Assembly (NCBI GenBank): GCA_024278415.1
Contig: JAJRTI010000056.1
Coordinates: 1 to 8,047 of the forward strand
Direction of reading: 5' to 3'
Source of the DNA: Planctomycetota bacterium
Lineage (GTDB): Bacteria > Planctomycetota > Brocadiia > JAJRTI01
DNA length: 8,047 bases
A program made the translations under genes and the position numbers. This document shows positions 5,892 through 8,047 of this stretch, one piece after another. Position 1 is the stretch's first letter. The number at the start of each line of letters is the position of its first letter. Under the pieces are notes generated by a model. It did no database searches and was not told where the DNA came from. It was given only the letters and a program-made list of their open reading frames with translations.

Positions 5892-7892
5892 CTACTCCGT
5901 GTGAAGGTCGATGCAGTAGACCGCCGCGTGGTTGCGGATGTAGAGCCGGTCGCCCATGAGCGCCGGGTACGACCACACCTCGGTCTCCTCGAAGAGTTGG
6001 AGCTTCGAGAGCACCTGGAACTTGCTGCGGTCCGCCGCGATGACCAGGAGCTGTCCCGGCACGGTTACCGCGAGGAGGCGGCCGTTGCCGGCGATGAGCG
6101 ACGCGTAGTCGTCGAACGCGCGGCCGTCCACGCCCTCCCACGCGGTCTTGAGGCCCTTGCTGAGGTCGAGGCAGAACAGCGCGCCGGAGACTCCGAACGC
6201 GAACCCGTTGTGCACGACCGGGGTCGCGGTGTCGGGCATGAGATCCTCATTGCTCGCGATGGGCTTGGGCTTGATGCGGCCGTCGGGGCCGAACGCGTAC
6301 AGCCGCGTGCCGTTGTTCTCGGTCGAGACCAGCAGCTTGCCGTTGACGTTGACCGGCGTGGCCACGTTGAAGTCGCCGTCGTATTGGGGCACGACTTCCC
6401 ACAGCCGCTTGCCCGTCGCCAGGTCCCATCCGCCGAGCGACGACACGTCGTAGCCCACGACTTGGCGCACGTTGCCGAACGTGCCGACGATGAAGCTTGC
6501 GTATGCGCCGGCCCGGCCGGGCGTCTTCCAGATCACCTTGCCCGTGGCCGGGTCGAGAGCGGCGATGGCCGCGTCCTTCGCCCCGGGCGAAACGATGAGC
6601 TTGCCGTCCGCGAGGAGAGGCGACACGCACATGCCCCATTGGAGCGGCCGCGACCCAAAGTCGGTGAACACGTTCCGCTTCCACACCACCTCCCCGGTCG
6701 CGAGCTTCACGCAGTGCAAGTGGCCGTACGCGCCCAGCAGGTAAACAAGCCCGTTGTGGATCAGCGGTGTCGCGCGAGGGGAATTGCTGTAGTTCATGTT
6801 GCCCGGCGCGGGATACTGGAGGGCCCAGACCTGCGCGCCGGTTTGTGTGTCGAGGCAGCGCCACACATCGTCCTTCTGGTCGTCGGTCTTGTCCGCGACG
6901 ATGAGGAACTGCTGCGTCGCGGCGATGCCGGACAAGCCGAGTCCAGTGAGCGGCCGCTTCCAGATCAGCCGCGGCTTGGCCGGCAGCTTGGCCGGCACGT
7001 CTAGGCTGTGGCCGTTGCGCTGAGGCCCAAGCCATTGCGTCCACTCCGAGCCGGGCTCGATCGCCACGAACCCAAGCTTCGACTCCATGGCCTCCAGCAG
7101 CTCCGGCTTCGACCGCATCGCGAGCAAGGCGCTCTTGATCGCGGCTTCGCCTTTGTCGCCGACTGCATCCGTCACGAACGCGGCCACAAAGGGCAACGGT
7201 AACGTGCGCGCGATCACACGCAGTTCGCCTTTGTCGATGGTGCTACACCCCACGAGCAGAGGCATGGCATAGCTGGAGATGACCGCGGCGTCCGCGCGTT
7301 TCTCGATCACCTCTACGGCCGCAACGTTGCAGCCGGGGCTGGTGGCCACCTCCTTCGGGGGCGGCACTCCGGCCATTTCGAGCGCGGCGAACGCAGCGGC
7401 GTACTTCTCGGCCGACTCTTGCGGGCCGAACACGATGCGCTTGTCCTTGAGGTCGGCGAGCGACTTGGCCTGGCTGTCCCCGCGCACAACGAACATGCCG
7501 TCGAGCGTCGTAAGCCCCTGCTTGTCCGTGAGCATGGCGATGGGCCGCACCGGCAGCTTCGCCCGGGCTGCGTCGTACGCGGCCACCGAGCGCTTGCCGA
7601 TGATGAGGTGGACTCTCTGCCCTCCCTTCAACACACGGCCCAGGCTCTCGCTATACGCGAGTTCCACGGGCCGGCCGAGCCGGGCCTCCATGAACTTCGC
7701 GAGCTGGCCGTAGCGTCGCTGCGCGTAGCCCGCGACGCACGCACATGCGAGCGGCGCAGCCAGCGGGTCCATGACGACCATGCGCAACGGCCCCGGCTCT
7801 CCGGCCGGCGCGGCGCGCCACAGCGGCAGGGCCGCCAAGATGCAACTGATCAGGGCGCTGCCTGGCGACCGCGGGAGGATGCCGTTCTTCAT
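5892..7892 (-). CDS. PhnD-like binding domain fused to a PQQ-type beta-propeller
   Basis: A 666-residue exported protein. Residues 1-31 form a Sec signal (hydrophobic ISCILAALPLW, then an Ala-rich cleavage region). Residues about 37-280 resemble the periplasmic substrate-binding component of phosphate/phosphite/phosphonate ABC importers: RMVVMDPL near 37-44, YGQLAKFMEARLGRPVEL at 61-78, IIGKRSVAAYDA at 97-108, and KSLADLKDKRIVFGP at 143-157. Residues about 283-666 form a PQQ-like propeller opening with EWTQWLGPQRNGHS, with repeated blade motifs such as LATGEVVW (397-404), DPATGKVIW (447-455) and DLATGKRLW (490-498), closing with AVYCIDL. A C-A-C pair (C50, C52) lies early in the binding domain. 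No permease or ATPase gene is near, so import is unproven; sensing or a scaffold role is possible. The ATG at 7892 has only a weak AAGAG-like site. The preceding propeller gene ends 15 bases upstream, so the two likely form an operon. Confidence 0.88.
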   Translation of the reverse strand: MKNGILPRSPGSALISCILAALPLWRAAPAGEPGPLRMVVMDPLAAPLACACVAGYAQRRYGQLAKFMEARLGRPVELAYSESLGRVLKGGQRVHLIIGKRSVAAYDAARAKLPVRPIAMLTDKQGLTTLDGMFVVRGDSQAKSLADLKDKRIVFGPQESAEKYAAAFAALEMAGVPPPKEVATSPGCNVAAVEVIEKRADAAVISSYAMPLLVGCSTIDKGELRVIARTLPLPFVAAFVTDAVGDKGEAAIKSALLAMRSKPELLEAMESKLGFVAIEPGSEWTQWLGPQRNGHSLDVPAKLPAKPRLIWKRPLTGLGLSGIAATQQFLIVADKTDDQKDDVWRCLDTQTGAQVWALQYPAPGNMNYSNSPRATPLIHNGLVYLLGAYGHLHCVKLATGEVVWKRNVFTDFGSRPLQWGMCVSPLLADGKLIVSPGAKDAAIAALDPATGKVIWKTPGRAGAYASFIVGTFGNVRQVVGYDVSSLGGWDLATGKRLWEVVPQYDGDFNVATPVNVNGKLLVSTENNGTRLYAFGPDGRIKPKPIASNEDLMPDTATPVVHNGFAFGVSGALFCLDLSKGLKTAWEGVDGRAFDDYASLIAGNGRLLAVTVPGQLLVIAADRSKFQVLSKLQLFEETEVWSYPALMGDRLYIRNHAAVYCIDLHTE

Positions 7893-7907
7893 GTCGCTCT
7901 TTCGTAG

Positions 7908-8047
7908 CTAGTTCGCGGCCAGATCCCCGCAGACCAATTCCTTGTCACTACGGATATAGACCCGGCGATTCGCAAACGCCGGGTGCGACCAGCAGACCCC
8001 CCGCTTGTGCTGCTCGTACGTCGGCTCGATGAGCTTGGCGCGGCTGA
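7908..8047 (-). CDS. C-terminal fragment of a PQQ-type beta-propeller protein
   Basis: The last 45 codons and the TAG stop of a gene that runs off the right edge. The fragment reads SRAKLIEPTYEQHK, then WSHPAFANRRVYIRSDKE, and ends LVCGDLAAN. The SHPAF-N-R-VYIRSDKELVCGDL pattern is the closing blade of PQQ-like propellers and parallels the SYPALMGDRLYIRNHAAVY ending of the next gene. Only 15 bases separate its stop from the next start, so the two are probably co-transcribed. The full domain make-up, including any signal peptide, cannot be seen. Confidence 0.75.
   Translation of the reverse strand, partial: SRAKLIEPTYEQHKRGVCWSHPAFANRRVYIRSDKELVCGDLAAN

Noticed and set aside
5715..7004. 429-codon open frame on the + strand opposite the PhnD-propeller gene
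   Set aside because: Its product is a low-complexity Arg/Ala/Val/His mix with no domain, and the - strand reading gives clear family motifs throughout. The same reasoning removes the + frame at 2602-3558 opposite the sulfatase.

Overview
This is a GC-rich bacterial window with seven protein genes (one cut by the right edge), no RNA genes, no CRISPR array and no recognisable insertion sequence. The gene content is a rhamnose-mutarotase homologue paired with a paralogue of the uroporphyrinogen-decarboxylase (URO-D) superfamily, a Tat-exported iduronate-2-sulfatase-like sulfatase, an amidohydrolase-2 protein and secreted PQQ-type beta-propellers. That repertoire suggests a glycan-degrading environmental bacterium of the PVC group (Planctomycetota, Lentisphaerota, Verrucomicrobiota) or a neighbour such as Hydrogenedentota. 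This placement is inferred from gene families only.

Layout. Positions 1-352 are non-coding, with a candidate promoter just before the first gene. On the + strand, 353-1740 hold the RhaM homologue and the URO-D-family gene, which overlap by 10 bases and look translationally coupled. On the - strand, 4348 down to 1924 hold a secreted protein of unknown function with a carbohydrate-binding-like C-terminus, followed after 10 bases by the sulfatase. Positions 4349-4628 are a divergent control region: a promoter candidate points each way, and a long imperfect palindrome lies in the leader of the + strand amidohydrolase gene (4629-5648). Positions 5649-5891 separate two convergent genes and are rich in stem-loops, including an 81-base element that can be drawn as a three-way junction. 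On the - strand, 7892 down to 5892 encode a fusion of a PhnD-like periplasmic binding domain with a PQQ-type beta-propeller. The C-terminus of a second propeller protein lies just upstream of it and runs off the window.

How the genes may work together. The sulfatase and its secreted partner probably act on a sulfated polysaccharide outside the cytoplasm. The mutarotase would handle a released 6-deoxy sugar such as rhamnose or fucose in the cytoplasm. The URO-D-family and amidohydrolase proteins are probably catabolic enzymes, but their substrates cannot be read from sequence. The PhnD-propeller fusion is the most unusual protein here: it joins a solute-binding module to a structural or redox propeller, and no transporter permease or ATPase gene is visible beside it. 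I see no defence system, phage or transposon. The less ordinary observations are the domain fusion, the coupled gene pairs and the structured intergenic elements.
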